Source: Planctomycetota bacterium (GTDB lineage: Bacteria; Planctomycetota; UBA1135; GCA-002686595). From it: a DNA stretch of 64,000 bases. Below the pieces are notes generated by a model. The model worked only from the letters and a program-made list of their open reading frames with translations. It did not search any database and was not told the origin of the DNA. The DNA lies in the NCBI GenBank assembly GCA_023150475.1, contig JAKLKU010000020.1, forward strand, positions 62,001-126,000, read 5' to 3'. Below are positions 24,849-33,632 of the stretch, in pieces. How positions within the stretch are numbered: the first letter of the stretch is position 1; every line of letters begins with the position of its first letter. The position numbers were made by a program, and so were the translations under genes.

Positions 24849-25598
24849 TCACGAGTCCTTGCGCTCTTCAGGCTCGATCGGTTTGAACTTGTAGCCCGTG
24901 ATCATCGAGCCGATCAGACCGTTGCGATACTGCCGCGAGTCGAGCAGCACGATGTAGACGTGCACGATCGCGAAGCCGACGAAGCCCCACGCGAACAAGT
25001 GGTGCCACATGTGCGTGCGCAGCGAGTTGCCGAGCAGCGGGATCACCCAGCCGAACAACGAGTCGAAGAAGCCGCCAGGATTCGATTCGCCGTAGAGCGC
25101 GAAGCCGGTGAGGATCTGGCACCAACCGAGTCCGATCACGAACAGCGTGTAGGAGAGTCCGGCGAGCGCGTTGTGACCGAGGTGCGCGTGGCCGAAGTTC
25201 AGCGTCAGGTAGTCGCGCGTCTGCCGGACGAGGTCGGACCACCAGCGCGGTTTCCAGACCGCCGGGAAGCCCGAGCGCGCGTACCGGTTGCCGAACCAGA
25301 AGAAGTAGATGCGCCACACGAAGGCGATCGCGAAGACGAACGCCGACGCGAAGTGGATCTGGCGCATGCGGGCCATCACGAACACGTCGTAGGACTCGCC
25401 GTGCGCGCTGAAGAACGGATCGGCGATGTAGAGCCCCGTGCAGAAGAGCACGGCGAGCGCCGCCGCGTTGATCCAGTGGAACGCGCGCACGCCCCATTGC
25501 CAGACGTAGACGCGCTGGTACGTGGGCTGCGCCGTGCTCGCGCCGGACGCCGCGTGCGCCGGTGCGTTCGAGCTCGCGGATGCAGAGGTCGAGTTCAT
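24849..25598 (-). CDS. hyaC: Ni/Fe-hydrogenase b-type cytochrome subunit (HyaC/HupC)
   Basis: This 249-residue integral membrane cytochrome b passes electrons from the hydrogenase to the quinone pool. It has four hydrophobic segments and candidate haem-ligand histidines in RAFHWINAAAL, RQIHFASAFVF and HMWHHLFAWGFVGFAIVHVY. The N-terminus has an extra Ser/Ala-rich stretch of about 25 residues before the family core (YQRVYVWQWGVRAFHW). The gene begins 10 bp after the large-subunit stop, behind gaggagg. Confidence 0.95.
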   Translation of the reverse strand: MNSTSASASSNAPAHAASGASTAQPTYQRVYVWQWGVRAFHWINAAALAVLFCTGLYIADPFFSAHGESYDVFVMARMRQIHFASAFVFAIAFVWRIYFFWFGNRYARSGFPAVWKPRWWSDLVRQTRDYLTLNFGHAHLGHNALAGLSYTLFVIGLGWCQILTGFALYGESNPGGFFDSLFGWVIPLLGNSLRTHMWHHLFAWGFVGFAIVHVYIVLLDSRQYRNGLIGSMITGYKFKPIEPEERKDS

Positions 25599-25608
25599 CG
25601 TCGCCTCC

Positions 25609-27339
25609 TCAGCGCACGATCACTTCGGCGAGTTTCTTCCCGTCGGCGCCGTACACGTGGCTCGCGCAGGCGAGGCACGGATCGAACGAGTGGATCGTCC
25701 GCAGGATCTCGACCGGCTGCTCGGGATTCGCCATCGGCGTGCCGATCAGTGCCGCTTCGTACGCGCCGTGCTTGCCTTGCGCGTCGCGCGGACTCGCGTT
25801 CCACGTCGACGGCACGACGCACTGGTAGTTCGCGATCTTGCCGTCGGCGATGTGCACCCAGTGGCCGAGCGCGCCGCGCGGCGCTTCGGTGAAGCCGAAG
25901 CCCTTGGCGTCCTTCGGCCACGTCGCCGGTTCCCAACGCTCGGTGTTCGCGACGTTCCAGTCGCCTGCCTTGACGTTCGCGATCAGGCGGTCGTACTCCG
26001 CCTTCAGCCAACGGACGCAGAGCTGTGTCTCGAGTCCGCGCGCCGCCGTGCGGCCGAGGGTCGAGAAGAGCGCCGTCGCCGGCACGCCGAGCTTCGCGAG
26101 CGCAGCGTCGACGACTTCCTTGAACTCCGCTCTGCCGCTCGCATACCCGACCAGCATGCGCGCGAGCGGCCCGACTTCGACGGCGTGGCCCTTCCACCGC
26201 GGTGTCTTGAGCCACGAGTAGGCCTGGGACTCGTCGAGCACGTCGTACGGCGGCTTCGGTCCGGTGTAGTTCGGCTCGGTGTGTCCGTCGAACGGGTGCA
26301 GCTCGCTCTTGCCGCTCGGGTAGCGATACCACGAGTGCGCGATCTGCTCGGTGATCTCGCCCGGGTCCTTCGGATCGAGCGGATGGACGCGCGACAGGTC
26401 CTTGTCGAGCACGACGCCGCGCGGGAACAGGAACGAACCGACGTCGTCGACGTGCTTCTGCGGGAGGTCGCCGTACGCCATGTAGCTGCCGAGCCCGCCG
26501 CCGATCGACGCCCAGTCGCCGTAGAACGACGCGATCGCGAGCAGATCGGGCACGTAGAGCTGCTCGACGATCTCCTCGGCCTCGGCGATCTTCTCGCGGA
26601 CGAGGTTCAGGCGCTCGACGTTGATCGCGTTGTCGCTCTCGAGGTCGATCGCGCACGGCATGCCGCCGACCAAGTAGTTCGGGTGCGGGTTCTTGCCGCC
26701 GAACACCGTGTGGATCTTGATCAGCTCCTTCTGCCACTTCAGCGCTTCGAGGTAGTGCGCGACGGCCATCAAGTTGGCTTCGGGCGGCAGCTTGTATGCC
26801 GGGTGGCCCCAGTAGGCGTTCGCGAAGATGCCGAGCTGGCCCGACTCGACGAACTTCTTCAGCGTCGCCGCGACGTCGGCGTAGTAGCCCGGGCTCGACT
26901 TCGGCCAGCGAGGCGACACGGCTTGGGCGAGCTCGCTCGTCGCCTTCGGATCGGCGGAGAGCGCCGACACGACATCGACCCAGTCGAGCGCGTGCAAGTG
27001 ATAGAAGTGGATCACGTGGTCCTGGACCATCTGGGTCAGGAACATGATGTTGCGGATGATGTTCGCGTTCTCCGGGATGCGGATCTGGAGCGCGTCCTCG
27101 ACGGCGCGGATCGACGCGAGCGCGTGCACGGTCGTGCACACGCCGCAGATGCGCTCGGTGAACGCCCACGCGTCACGCGGATCGCGGCCTTTCAGGATCA
27201 CTTCGATCCCGCGCCACATCGTGCCGCTCGAAAGTGCGTCCTCGATGACGCCGTTCGAGTCGAGTTTCGCTTCGACGCGCAAGTGACCTTCGATGCGGGT
27301 CACCGGGTCGACCACCACGCGGTTCTTGGTTGCGGTCAT
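25609..27339 (-). CDS. hyaB: Uptake [NiFe] hydrogenase large subunit
   Basis: The 576-residue catalytic subunit holds the NiFe active site. Both cysteine pairs are present: RICGVC (Cys65, Cys68) and DPCLACASH (Cys555, Cys558). The maturation cleavage site follows His561, releasing a 15-residue tail starting VYGADG. Other group 1 landmarks include [16 protein letters not shown] at the N-terminus and [15 protein letters not shown]. Length and motifs are typical of membrane-bound uptake hydrogenases. The ATG at 27339 follows gaggaac, 15 bp after the small-subunit stop. Confidence 0.98.
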   Translation of the reverse strand: MTATKNRVVVDPVTRIEGHLRVEAKLDSNGVIEDALSSGTMWRGIEVILKGRDPRDAWAFTERICGVCTTVHALASIRAVEDALQIRIPENANIIRNIMFLTQMVQDHVIHFYHLHALDWVDVVSALSADPKATSELAQAVSPRWPKSSPGYYADVAATLKKFVESGQLGIFANAYWGHPAYKLPPEANLMAVAHYLEALKWQKELIKIHTVFGGKNPHPNYLVGGMPCAIDLESDNAINVERLNLVREKIAEAEEIVEQLYVPDLLAIASFYGDWASIGGGLGSYMAYGDLPQKHVDDVGSFLFPRGVVLDKDLSRVHPLDPKDPGEITEQIAHSWYRYPSGKSELHPFDGHTEPNYTGPKPPYDVLDESQAYSWLKTPRWKGHAVEVGPLARMLVGYASGRAEFKEVVDAALAKLGVPATALFSTLGRTAARGLETQLCVRWLKAEYDRLIANVKAGDWNVANTERWEPATWPKDAKGFGFTEAPRGALGHWVHIADGKIANYQCVVPSTWNASPRDAQGKHGAYEAALIGTPMANPEQPVEILRTIHSFDPCLACASHVYGADGKKLAEVIVR

Positions 27340-27354
27340 GGTCCGTTCCTCGCA

Positions 27355-28476
27355 TCAAGAGTGCTTCGGGGCCTTGGCGGCGTCGGGATCCGTCAGCTCG
27401 TCGCGCGACAACGCCTGCTTCGCGCCGAACGAGACCAAGTGAGCGGCCGCGCCGAGCGCCGCGGCGCCGGCGACTGCCTTGCCGATCGCTTGCGGCGTCG
27501 TCTCGACGCCCGGCAAGCGCGTGGTGGCGAGCCGCGAGTAGAACGGCCCGTCGTCCCAGAAGTTCGCTTCGCTGCAGCCGATGCAACCGTGGCCGGAGCC
27601 GATCGGGAACGACACGCCGCCGTTCCACTTGACCGTCGAGCACGAGTTGTAGGTGGTCGGACCGCGGCAGCCCATCTTGTAGAGGCACCAGCCCTTCTTC
27701 GCGCCGTCGTCGTCCCAACGCTCGACGAACTGTCCAGCGTCGAAGAACGAGCGCCGGTAGCACTTGTCGTGGATGCGTTGGCCGTAGAAGAGCTTCGGCC
27801 GGCCGACACGATCGAGCTCGGGCAGCCGGTCGAACGTCAGCACGTGCGTCAGGAGGCCCGTCATCACTTCGGCGATCGGCGGGCAGCCGGGCACCTTGAC
27901 CAGCGGCTTGCCGTGGATGAGCTCGTGGATCGGTTTCGCGCCGGTCGGGTTCGGTGCGGCGGCTTGCACGCAGCCGTTCGACGCGCACGAGCCCCACGCG
28001 ATGACGAACTTCGCGTGCTCGGCGGTCTCGAGCAGGATCTTCTCGAACGTCTCGCCCGCGATCGTGCAGTAGACGCCGCCGTCCTTGGTCGGGGCGTTGC
28101 CTTCGACGGCGAGCACGTACTCGCCAGGATGCTCCGCGATCATCGACCTCCGGATCTCCTCGACTTGGTGACCCGCCGCGGCCTGCAACGTCTCGTCGTA
28201 GTCGAGCGAGATCATGTTGAGGATCACGTCCTGCGCGATCGGGTGCGACGAACGGATGAACGACTCGCTGCAGCACGTGCACTCGAGTCCGTGCAACCAC
28301 AGCACGGGGATGCGTGGCTTCGACTCGAGCGCGTGCGCGACTTGGCCGACGAAGCTCGCGTCGAGCCCCATCGCCGCGGTCACCACCGTGCAGAACCTGA
28401 GGAAGTCGCGCCGATCGAATCCGTGTTGCCGATAGAGCTCCCACGTCGTCGGACGCGAGCTCGTGCTCGTCGCCAT
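27355..28476 (-). CDS. hyaA: O2-tolerant-type [NiFe] hydrogenase small subunit
   Basis: The 373-residue electron-transfer subunit carries three iron-sulfur clusters and is exported folded with the large subunit by Tat. A Tat signal is present (DRRDFLRFC at 21-29). The proximal-cluster motif reads [12 protein letters not shown] (Cys66, Cys68, Cys69), and [11 protein letters not shown] contributes Cys164 and Cys169. Cys68 and Cys169 match the two supernumerary cysteines of E. coli Hyd-1 that form the [4Fe-3S] cluster of O2-tolerant enzymes. Medial and distal ligands are recognisable ([32 protein letters not shown]). A hydrophobic C-terminal segment ([17 protein letters not shown]) may be the membrane anchor. 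The ATG at 28476 has ggaggag upstream. It is the first gene of the operon. Confidence 0.97.
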   Translation of the reverse strand: MATSTSSRPTTWELYRQHGFDRRDFLRFCTVVTAAMGLDASFVGQVAHALESKPRIPVLWLHGLECTCCSESFIRSSHPIAQDVILNMISLDYDETLQAAAGHQVEEIRRSMIAEHPGEYVLAVEGNAPTKDGGVYCTIAGETFEKILLETAEHAKFVIAWGSCASNGCVQAAAPNPTGAKPIHELIHGKPLVKVPGCPPIAEVMTGLLTHVLTFDRLPELDRVGRPKLFYGQRIHDKCYRRSFFDAGQFVERWDDDGAKKGWCLYKMGCRGPTTYNSCSTVKWNGGVSFPIGSGHGCIGCSEANFWDDGPFYSRLATTRLPGVETTPQAIGKAVAGAAALGAAAHLVSFGAKQALSRDELTDPDAAKAPKHS

Positions 28477-28551
28477 GGCCGGTCTCCTCCGTTTGAAAGT
28501 CGGAGTGGGTCGCCGTGGACGTCGGGCCCACGGAGGCTCGCTCGCAAAGGA

Positions 28552-28582
28552 ACCGGCACGCGCCGTCGCGACCGGCACGCGC
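28552..28582. promoter_or_regulatory. Paired 12-bp direct repeats in the hydrogenase promoter region
   Basis: The sequence accggcacgcgc occurs at 28552-28563 and again at 28571-28582, 19 bp apart. The pair lies in the 197-bp divergent spacer, about 75-105 bp upstream of the small-subunit start. Position and spacing suit a dimeric regulator. I could not place a convincing promoter beside it. Confidence 0.4.
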
Positions 28583-28673
28583 ACCAGTGTGGAAGCTCGC
28601 GCGCGATTTCGTGCACGGTGCGACGCGCGTAGGCGAGGTCGGAAACACTGCGTAGAGTGCGCAGACCGATCCG

Positions 28674-29978
28674 ATGGCGGTGCCTCGCGCGTTCGTGACT
28701 TGCTTCTGGCTCGCGGCGGGCGCGTGCGGCTTGGTCGTCGCGTACGGCGTTTGGCTCGTCGCGAGCGCCAAGCCGTGGGGCAGCGACGGTCCGTGGTCCG
28801 GTTGGCGCGCGGGTGCCGCGGGCGACGTCGATCGCGACGGCCGAGCGGACCTCTGGCTCGCGACGCCGTTCGAGGATCGCTTCGGCGGTTTTGGCGAGCT
28901 GCGTGTGCTGTCGTTCGGCGCCGACGGCGTCCCGCGCGTGCTGCGCGAGTTCCCGAGCGTCGCGGATGGACGTCGCGGCCGAGACGCGTTCCTGCCGGCC
29001 GGCGATCTCGACGGCGACGGAGGCGCGGACTTCGTGCTCGAGGAGTCGTTCGGCCTGCGCGCGGTGCGCGGCGTCGACGGACGCACGCTGTGGACGGTTC
29101 CGTACGACCTGTCCGTGTTGCGCGTGTGCGTGCCGACGCTCGCGCCGTCAGCCTCCCCCGGTGCACCTCTTGCACCTGGTGCACGTGGTGCACCGGGCGT
29201 TTCGGGCGTTTCGGGCGCCGCGCACGACGTCGACGTCGTGCACGCCGCGCGGCTGCTCTTCGGCGGAGTCCCGCCGGCACCGCGAGGCCGGCGCAACGTG
29301 TCGCTGGTCGACGGCGCGACGGGAGTCCCGGTGTGGACGATCTCCGGCGACGACTCGGATCGTCCCGGCGACTTCGGTTTCGGCTGGCACGGCGCCGCGC
29401 TCGGCGACGTCGACGGCGACGGCGTGAGCGACGTCGCGGTGAGCGCGGCGAGCGACCGACTTTCGATCCGCTCCGGGCGCGACGGGCACGAGCTCACCCA
29501 GCTCGGGCTCCGTGGACTGGAGCGTTGCTTCCCGCTCGGCGATCTCGATCACGACGGCGGCGTCGAGCTCCTGCTCGAGCCCGGCGGCGGCCTGAGCGTC
29601 GTCGTCGACGTGAGGACCGGCTCGACGCGCTTCCGGGTCGCGACGCCGTTCGTGCCGTCCGTCGCTGCGTGCGGCGACGTCGACGGCGATGGCTGCGACG
29701 ACTTCGCGGTCGGCTGCAGCGGCGGCTTCGAAGCGCTGCGCGTCGTGTCGGGTGTGGACGGACGCACGCTCGTCGAGCGCGAGGGCGTCGGCTTCGACGG
29801 CAGCGTGTGCGACTTCGAGCGCGACGGCAGACTCGAGCTCGTCGCGACGCGCAACGTGCTCGGGCCGGACACGGAGCTCGACGACGACGAGATCGGCCTC
29901 GCCGGTGCGCTGCTCGTGCTCTCGCCGCGCGAGCTTTCGGTCGTCGCGAGCTTCGACGCCGCGGGGCTCGGCCTTTGA
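28674..29978 (+). CDS. Membrane-anchored FG-GAP/VCBS repeat protein
   Basis: The 434-residue product has a signal-anchor ([24 protein letters not shown], 8-31) and then FG-GAP-type beta-propeller repeats. Each repeat is marked by a calcium-binding loop: [52 protein letters not shown] and [13 protein letters not shown]. Such propellers bind ligands or partners outside the cell. An insertion at about residues 160-187 is a Gly/Ala/Pro/Ser/Val-rich stretch encoded by a 9-bp tandem repeat. No ASPIC/UnbV domain follows the repeats. It is divergent from the hydrogenase operon and precedes the first RnfD-like gene by 131 bp on the same strand. Confidence 0.8.
   Translation: MAVPRAFVTCFWLAAGACGLVVAYGVWLVASAKPWGSDGPWSGWRAGAAGDVDRDGRADLWLATPFEDRFGGFGELRVLSFGADGVPRVLREFPSVADGRRGRDAFLPAGDLDGDGGADFVLEESFGLRAVRGVDGRTLWTVPYDLSVLRVCVPTLAPSASPGAPLAPGARGAPGVSGVSGAAHDVDVVHAARLLFGGVPPAPRGRRNVSLVDGATGVPVWTISGDDSDRPGDFGFGWHGAALGDVDGDGVSDVAVSAASDRLSIRSGRDGHELTQLGLRGLERCFPLGDLDHDGGVELLLEPGGGLSVVVDVRTGSTRFRVATPFVPSVAACGDVDGDGCDDFAVGCSGGFEALRVVSGVDGRTLVEREGVGFDGSVCDFERDGRLELVATRNVLGPDTELDDDEIGLAGALLVLSPRELSVVASFDAAGLGL
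29160..29219. repeat. In-frame 9-bp tandem repeat
   Basis: About six and a half units of 9 bp lie within the FG-GAP gene (ggtgcacct, cttgcacct, ggtgcacgt, ggtgcaccg, then ggcgtttcg twice). They encode a Gly-Ala/Val-Pro/Ser type repeat and preserve the frame. Confidence 0.8.
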
Positions 29979-30109
29979 GCTCGGTCGTCCGTCCGCGCGA
30001 ACCGCCCTTCGCCGGCCGTCCGTAGGGACGCCGGGGATCATAGAGCGTACGAGCCAGGCTCCGCGCGCTCGCCCCGACCCAACGGCGCCCGCATCGTGGG
30101 GTAGCAGCC

Positions 30110-31870
30110 ATGCCGCGGGCAGCCTCGCAGGCCGGGCCGAGCCACCACACCATGAGCGACCTCAACTTCTGCGGCACGGAAGCGCCGCCCGGCGGCGCAC
30201 CGTGCGCCGCGCCGGCACACGGACCGCGGGGGATCTGGCAGCGCGTCGGCGCCGTGCCTTTCGCGATCCTCGCGGCGTTCGCCGCGTTCCCCTTGCTGCC
30301 GCGGGTCGCGGCGTCCGACGGTCTGCAGCTCGCGTTCGCGCTTTCCTCGAGCGTGTTGCTCGCGTGGCTCGTCGTGTTGCTCGTCGTGCGCCGGCGCCTG
30401 CCCGCGCTCTTCGCGCTCGAGTTCGTGCCGCTCGTCAAGTCGCACTACATCCAAGCGAGCGTGCAGTTCACGCTCTACGCGTACTGGGGTTGGTACCACC
30501 GCGACGTCTACGCGCAGTTGCCGCTGATCCTGGCGCAGCTCGTCTTCTTCTACGCGTTCGAGGCGTTGCTTTCCTGGTCGCGCGGTCGCGCGTGGCGCCT
30601 CGGCTGCGGCCCGTTGCCGGTGATCCTCAGCACGAACGTTTTCCTCTGGTTCAAGGACGAATGGTTCGTGTTCCAGTTCCTGCTGATCGCCGTCGCGATC
30701 CTCGGCAAGGAGTTCATCCAGTGGAACCGCGACGGCCGGCGCCGCCACGTGTTCAATCCGTCGGCTTTCGCGCTCGCGACGTTCGCGCTCGTGCTGCTGC
30801 TCACGGACACCACCGACGCCACGTGGGCGGGACGCATCGCCGATTCGTTCGACAAACCGCCGAGCATCTACTTGGTGATCTTCCTGCTCGGCTTGGTCGT
30901 GCAGTACTTCTTCTCGGTCACGCTGATCACGTTCTCCGCCGTGGCGAGCCTCTGCCTCGCCGGCCTCGTGTACCACCAAGTCACGGGCACGTACCTGTTC
31001 GTCTTCTCGAACATCCCGGTGCCGGTGTTCCTCGGCCTGCACTTGCTGGTCACCGATCCGGCGACGTCGCCGCGCTCGGACCCGGGCAAAGTGCTCTTCG
31101 GTGCGCTCTACGGCCTCTCGGCGTTCGCGCTCTACGGCTGGCTCGCGGCTAGCGACGCACCGACCGTCTACGACAAGCTCCTGCCGATCCCGGTGCTGAA
31201 CCTCGTCGTGCCGTGGATCGAACGCGTCGCGTCGCGCGGTCTCGGCGCGGTCTACCAGCGTTGGCAGGCGAGCCGCGCCGCGGGCGTGCCGAACCTCGTG
31301 CACATGGGCGGTTGGTCGGTGATGTTCGCCGTGTTGCTCGGCACCGGGTACGTGCAGCACGAGCACGAAGGCACGTCGTACCAGTTCTGGCGCAAGGCGG
31401 TCGACGACGGCCGGCCGTACGCTGCGCGTGGACTCGTCGAGCTCGTGAAGTCGCAGGCGCGCGGTGGTTCGGCGGCGGCGTGGAACGAACTCGGGCGGAT
31501 GCACCTCGAAGGCAAACTGGTCGAGCAGGACCGCCTCAAGGCGGTGCGGTACTTCGCGCGTGCGAGCAAACTCGGTGACCTCGCAGGCGCCGCCAATCTG
31601 TTCACGCTCTACCTCTCGAGCGACGGTGGCTTCGGCGGGAAAGTCGTCGAGGACGCGCTCACCGCGCTCGAAGCGGCGTGCGCGAACGGCGCGGAGGGCG
31701 CGCTCTACTACCTCGTCGGCAATGCGTACTACCTCGGCGCCGGTCGCTCCGTCGATCGAGAGAAGGCCGTGGCGCTCTTCGAAGAAGGGGCCCGCCGCGG
31801 TGATCCGCGCTGCAAAGGCGCGCTGCGCTCGCTGCGCGGCGGCGGACCCGCCGAGTCGAACGAGCAGTAG
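30110..31870 (+). CDS. NqrB/RnfD-like membrane protein fused to Sel1 repeats (copy 1)
   Basis: The 586-residue protein has about nine membrane helices in residues 40-430, resembling the NqrB/RnfD (also UnbU) superfamily. Landmarks are KSHYIQASVQFTLYAYW, FLWFKDEWFVFQF, RHVFNPSAFALA, VQYFFSVTLITFSA and FLGLHLLVTDPATSP. NqrB and RnfD carry covalent FMN and help pump ions, but no flavin-attachment threonine motif is obvious here. The C-terminus (about 430-575) has Sel1-like repeats (AWNELGRMHLEGKLVEQDRLKAVRYFARASKLGD and YYLVGNAYYLGAGRSVDREKAVALFEEGARRGD), usually protein-binding. The start may be the ATG at 30110 or an in-frame ATG at 30152. A paralogue with the same architecture lies at 35622-37535. 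Function is unknown. Confidence 0.75.
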   Translation: MPRAASQAGPSHHTMSDLNFCGTEAPPGGAPCAAPAHGPRGIWQRVGAVPFAILAAFAAFPLLPRVAASDGLQLAFALSSSVLLAWLVVLLVVRRRLPALFALEFVPLVKSHYIQASVQFTLYAYWGWYHRDVYAQLPLILAQLVFFYAFEALLSWSRGRAWRLGCGPLPVILSTNVFLWFKDEWFVFQFLLIAVAILGKEFIQWNRDGRRRHVFNPSAFALATFALVLLLTDTTDATWAGRIADSFDKPPSIYLVIFLLGLVVQYFFSVTLITFSAVASLCLAGLVYHQVTGTYLFVFSNIPVPVFLGLHLLVTDPATSPRSDPGKVLFGALYGLSAFALYGWLAASDAPTVYDKLLPIPVLNLVVPWIERVASRGLGAVYQRWQASRAAGVPNLVHMGGWSVMFAVLLGTGYVQHEHEGTSYQFWRKAVDDGRPYAARGLVELVKSQARGGSAAAWNELGRMHLEGKLVEQDRLKAVRYFARASKLGDLAGAANLFTLYLSSDGGFGGKVVEDALTALEAACANGAEGALYYLVGNAYYLGAGRSVDREKAVALFEEGARRGDPRCKGALRSLRGGGPAESNEQ

Positions 31871-31889
31871 GCGTTCCTCTCGATCGCCC

Positions 31890-31907
31890 GTCGCGCGTTC
31901 GCGCGAC
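31890..31907. terminator. Hairpin between convergent genes
   Basis: The arms gtcgcgcg and cgcgcgac flank tt in the 37-bp gap between convergent genes. It could stop transcription from either side. There is no U tract. Confidence 0.35.
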
Positions 31908-33239
31908 TCACGGCGCGCGCCAAGGCCCGTCGTGCAACGCGACTTGCATCACGACGGCGGTGTCCTGCTTCGTCGACACACCGGCGCTTCCCGCGAGCAC
32001 GACGCGTCCGTTCGGAGCACACGCGGCGAGCGTCGCGCCGAGGCCGCTCGTCGGCGACCCGAAGGTCTGGATCCACGCGGGCGTTCCCTCAGCGGCGAAG
32101 CGCGGCAGCACGGTCGTGTTGGCCGCGGCTCCGAAGTAGTCGCCTTGCGCACCGCTCGCGAGCACGCTGCCGTCGACGTCGAGCATCAGGTTCCCGGGCC
32201 AACTCTCGCCGGAGACCGGCACGTACTGGAACACCGACTGGGATGGACCGTCCGACGCGAGCCGCACGACGGCGAGCCGCGTGCCCCAGTGCGTCGGTGG
32301 TTGGTCGGAGAGCACGGCGATCCACGCTTCGCCGGACGGATCGACGCACAGATCGCGCACGGACGAGTCGCCCGACCACGCCACGGCGTCGAAACCGCCG
32401 CCGTGCGTGCCGCTCGCGTCGTAGTGCGCGCCGAACGCGACGACGCGCGACTGCGGCGGCCAACCGTATTGGACGAACGCCGCGCTGCCGCCGACGAAGG
32501 CGCCGCCGGCGCGATCGCTGACCACGCGGACGTACGTCTCCGAGTCCTGTGCGTAGCCGAAGCTCCGTTCCCACAGTGTCTGGCCGTCGGGCGAGAGCTT
32601 CCGGATCGTCGCGTCGGGCTTGCCGCTCGCGGACGAGACGCTGCCGACGAGGAAGACGTCACCGAAGGGATCCGTGGCGACGTCCGAGGCCGAGTCGCTC
32701 CCGTGCGCGGGGCCGTCGAACGTCGCGTCCCAGGCGGTGGAGCCGTCCTGCGAAAGCGCGCGCAACCAGAGATCGGCTTGCGACGAGCCTGCGAGGTACA
32801 GCGTGCCTTGTGCGTCGAACGCGACGCTCGTGAGCTTCGGCCCGAACTCGGAGTGCGCCCAGCGAGCGGCGCCCGTTCCAGCCCAGCGCAAGACCACGAA
32901 CCGCTCCGGTGCTCGCGTGGTGCGGCCGAAGACGACGACGTCGCCGTCCGGCGCGAGCTCGAGCCCGCCGAGCAGCAGCGCAGGCAAGCGTCGGGTCCAG
33001 GTGAGCGTCCCATCCGGCTCGCGACGCCTCAGGTCCGCGCGCTCGTCGAGCTCGCAAGCGCCCGCTTCGACCGTGTAGATCGCGCCCGACGGGTCGACGG
33101 CGAGCGCGACCACGGCGCAGTCACCGCCGCCGTCGCCGGGTGCCCAACTCCGCCAGTCGAGCGTCGTTTGCGCGCCCACGCTCGCCGCGCCGGCGGTAGC
33201 GATCAGGACGAGTGCGCCGATTCGTTCTCGCGGCTGCAT
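31908..33239 (-). CDS. Secreted propeller-like (SBBP/PQQ-type) protein
   Basis: The 443-residue product has a signal peptide (IGALVLIATAGAASVGAQ). The rest is built of 40-60 residue beta repeats with the pattern of SBBP or quinoprotein-like propellers: VAVDPSGAIYTV, LAPDGDVVVFGRT, VAFDAQGTLYLAGS, VATDPFGDVFLVGS, VCVDPSGEAWIAV and LAACAPNGRVVLAGS. It is probably extracellular or periplasmic and binds a ligand or partner. No catalytic motif was seen. The start at 33239 is fixed by gaggaggt just upstream, and longer starts are not needed. It converges with the first RnfD-like gene. Confidence 0.75.
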   Translation of the reverse strand: MQPRERIGALVLIATAGAASVGAQTTLDWRSWAPGDGGGDCAVVALAVDPSGAIYTVEAGACELDERADLRRREPDGTLTWTRRLPALLLGGLELAPDGDVVVFGRTTRAPERFVVLRWAGTGAARWAHSEFGPKLTSVAFDAQGTLYLAGSSQADLWLRALSQDGSTAWDATFDGPAHGSDSASDVATDPFGDVFLVGSVSSASGKPDATIRKLSPDGQTLWERSFGYAQDSETYVRVVSDRAGGAFVGGSAAFVQYGWPPQSRVVAFGAHYDASGTHGGGFDAVAWSGDSSVRDLCVDPSGEAWIAVLSDQPPTHWGTRLAVVRLASDGPSQSVFQYVPVSGESWPGNLMLDVDGSVLASGAQGDYFGAAANTTVLPRFAAEGTPAWIQTFGSPTSGLGATLAACAPNGRVVLAGSAGVSTKQDTAVVMQVALHDGPWRAP

Positions 33240-33632
33240 GACCGACCTCCTCGCGCGCGCGCCTCGAACGCTCCGCACGCAACCGTGCTTCGTGGATCGA
33301 GCGCGAGGTAGGAACCAGTCCGCCGAGGAGCGCACGCGGGGCGCAGCGGGTCATCGGCGACGCGCGTCCGCGACGCCCGTGGCGCGGCGACGCCCGGCGG
33401 GCGGCGCTGCCCGGTGTGTGGCCCAGTGCGTGGCCCAGTGCGTGGCGCGCCAAAAGTGCGTCGCACGCGACCCGGTGCGGCGCGCGCTGCCTGGCGCCGC
33501 GCCGGGCGCGCACGGCGACCGCGCGGACGCCGTGCTCGCGGGCCGTTTTCGCGCTCGCGGACCGGCCGCTACGATTCGCGCGAGCGGTGCGATCGCGCCG
33601 TTCGAGTGGTCCGAGCATCGAAGGAGGACGGC
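33240..33632. other. Divergent intergenic spacer with 12-bp repeats
   Basis: This 393-bp spacer lies between the secreted propeller gene (leftward) and the aldo/keto reductase gene (rightward). It contains three tandem 12-bp units near 33413-33448 and GC-rich self-complementary sequence around 33480-33515. The reductase ribosome site (aaggagg) is at 33621-33627. No promoter was confidently placed. Confidence 0.5.
33413..33448. repeat. 12-bp tandem repeat, three units
   Basis: The units gtgtgtggccca, gtgcgtggccca and gtgcgtggcgcg follow each other in a non-coding spacer. The period matches the repeats at 14959, 21449 and 62437. Confidence 0.75.

Noticed and set aside
25522-28632. 1036-codon rightward open frame opposite the hydrogenase structural genes
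   Set aside because: It is the antisense of hyaA, hyaB and hyaC, which are unmistakable. The composition is Arg/Val/Asp-biased without motifs.
28477-28673. Sigma54 promoter for the hydrogenase operon
   Set aside because: Partial ggcac and ttgc elements exist, but the required GG-N10-GC spacing is not met on the correct strand.
28674-31870. UnbV-UnbU (enediyne-type) gene pair formed by the FG-GAP gene and the RnfD-like gene
   Set aside because: The FG-GAP protein lacks the ASPIC domain of UnbV proteins and no polyketide genes are nearby. Adjacency alone is not enough.
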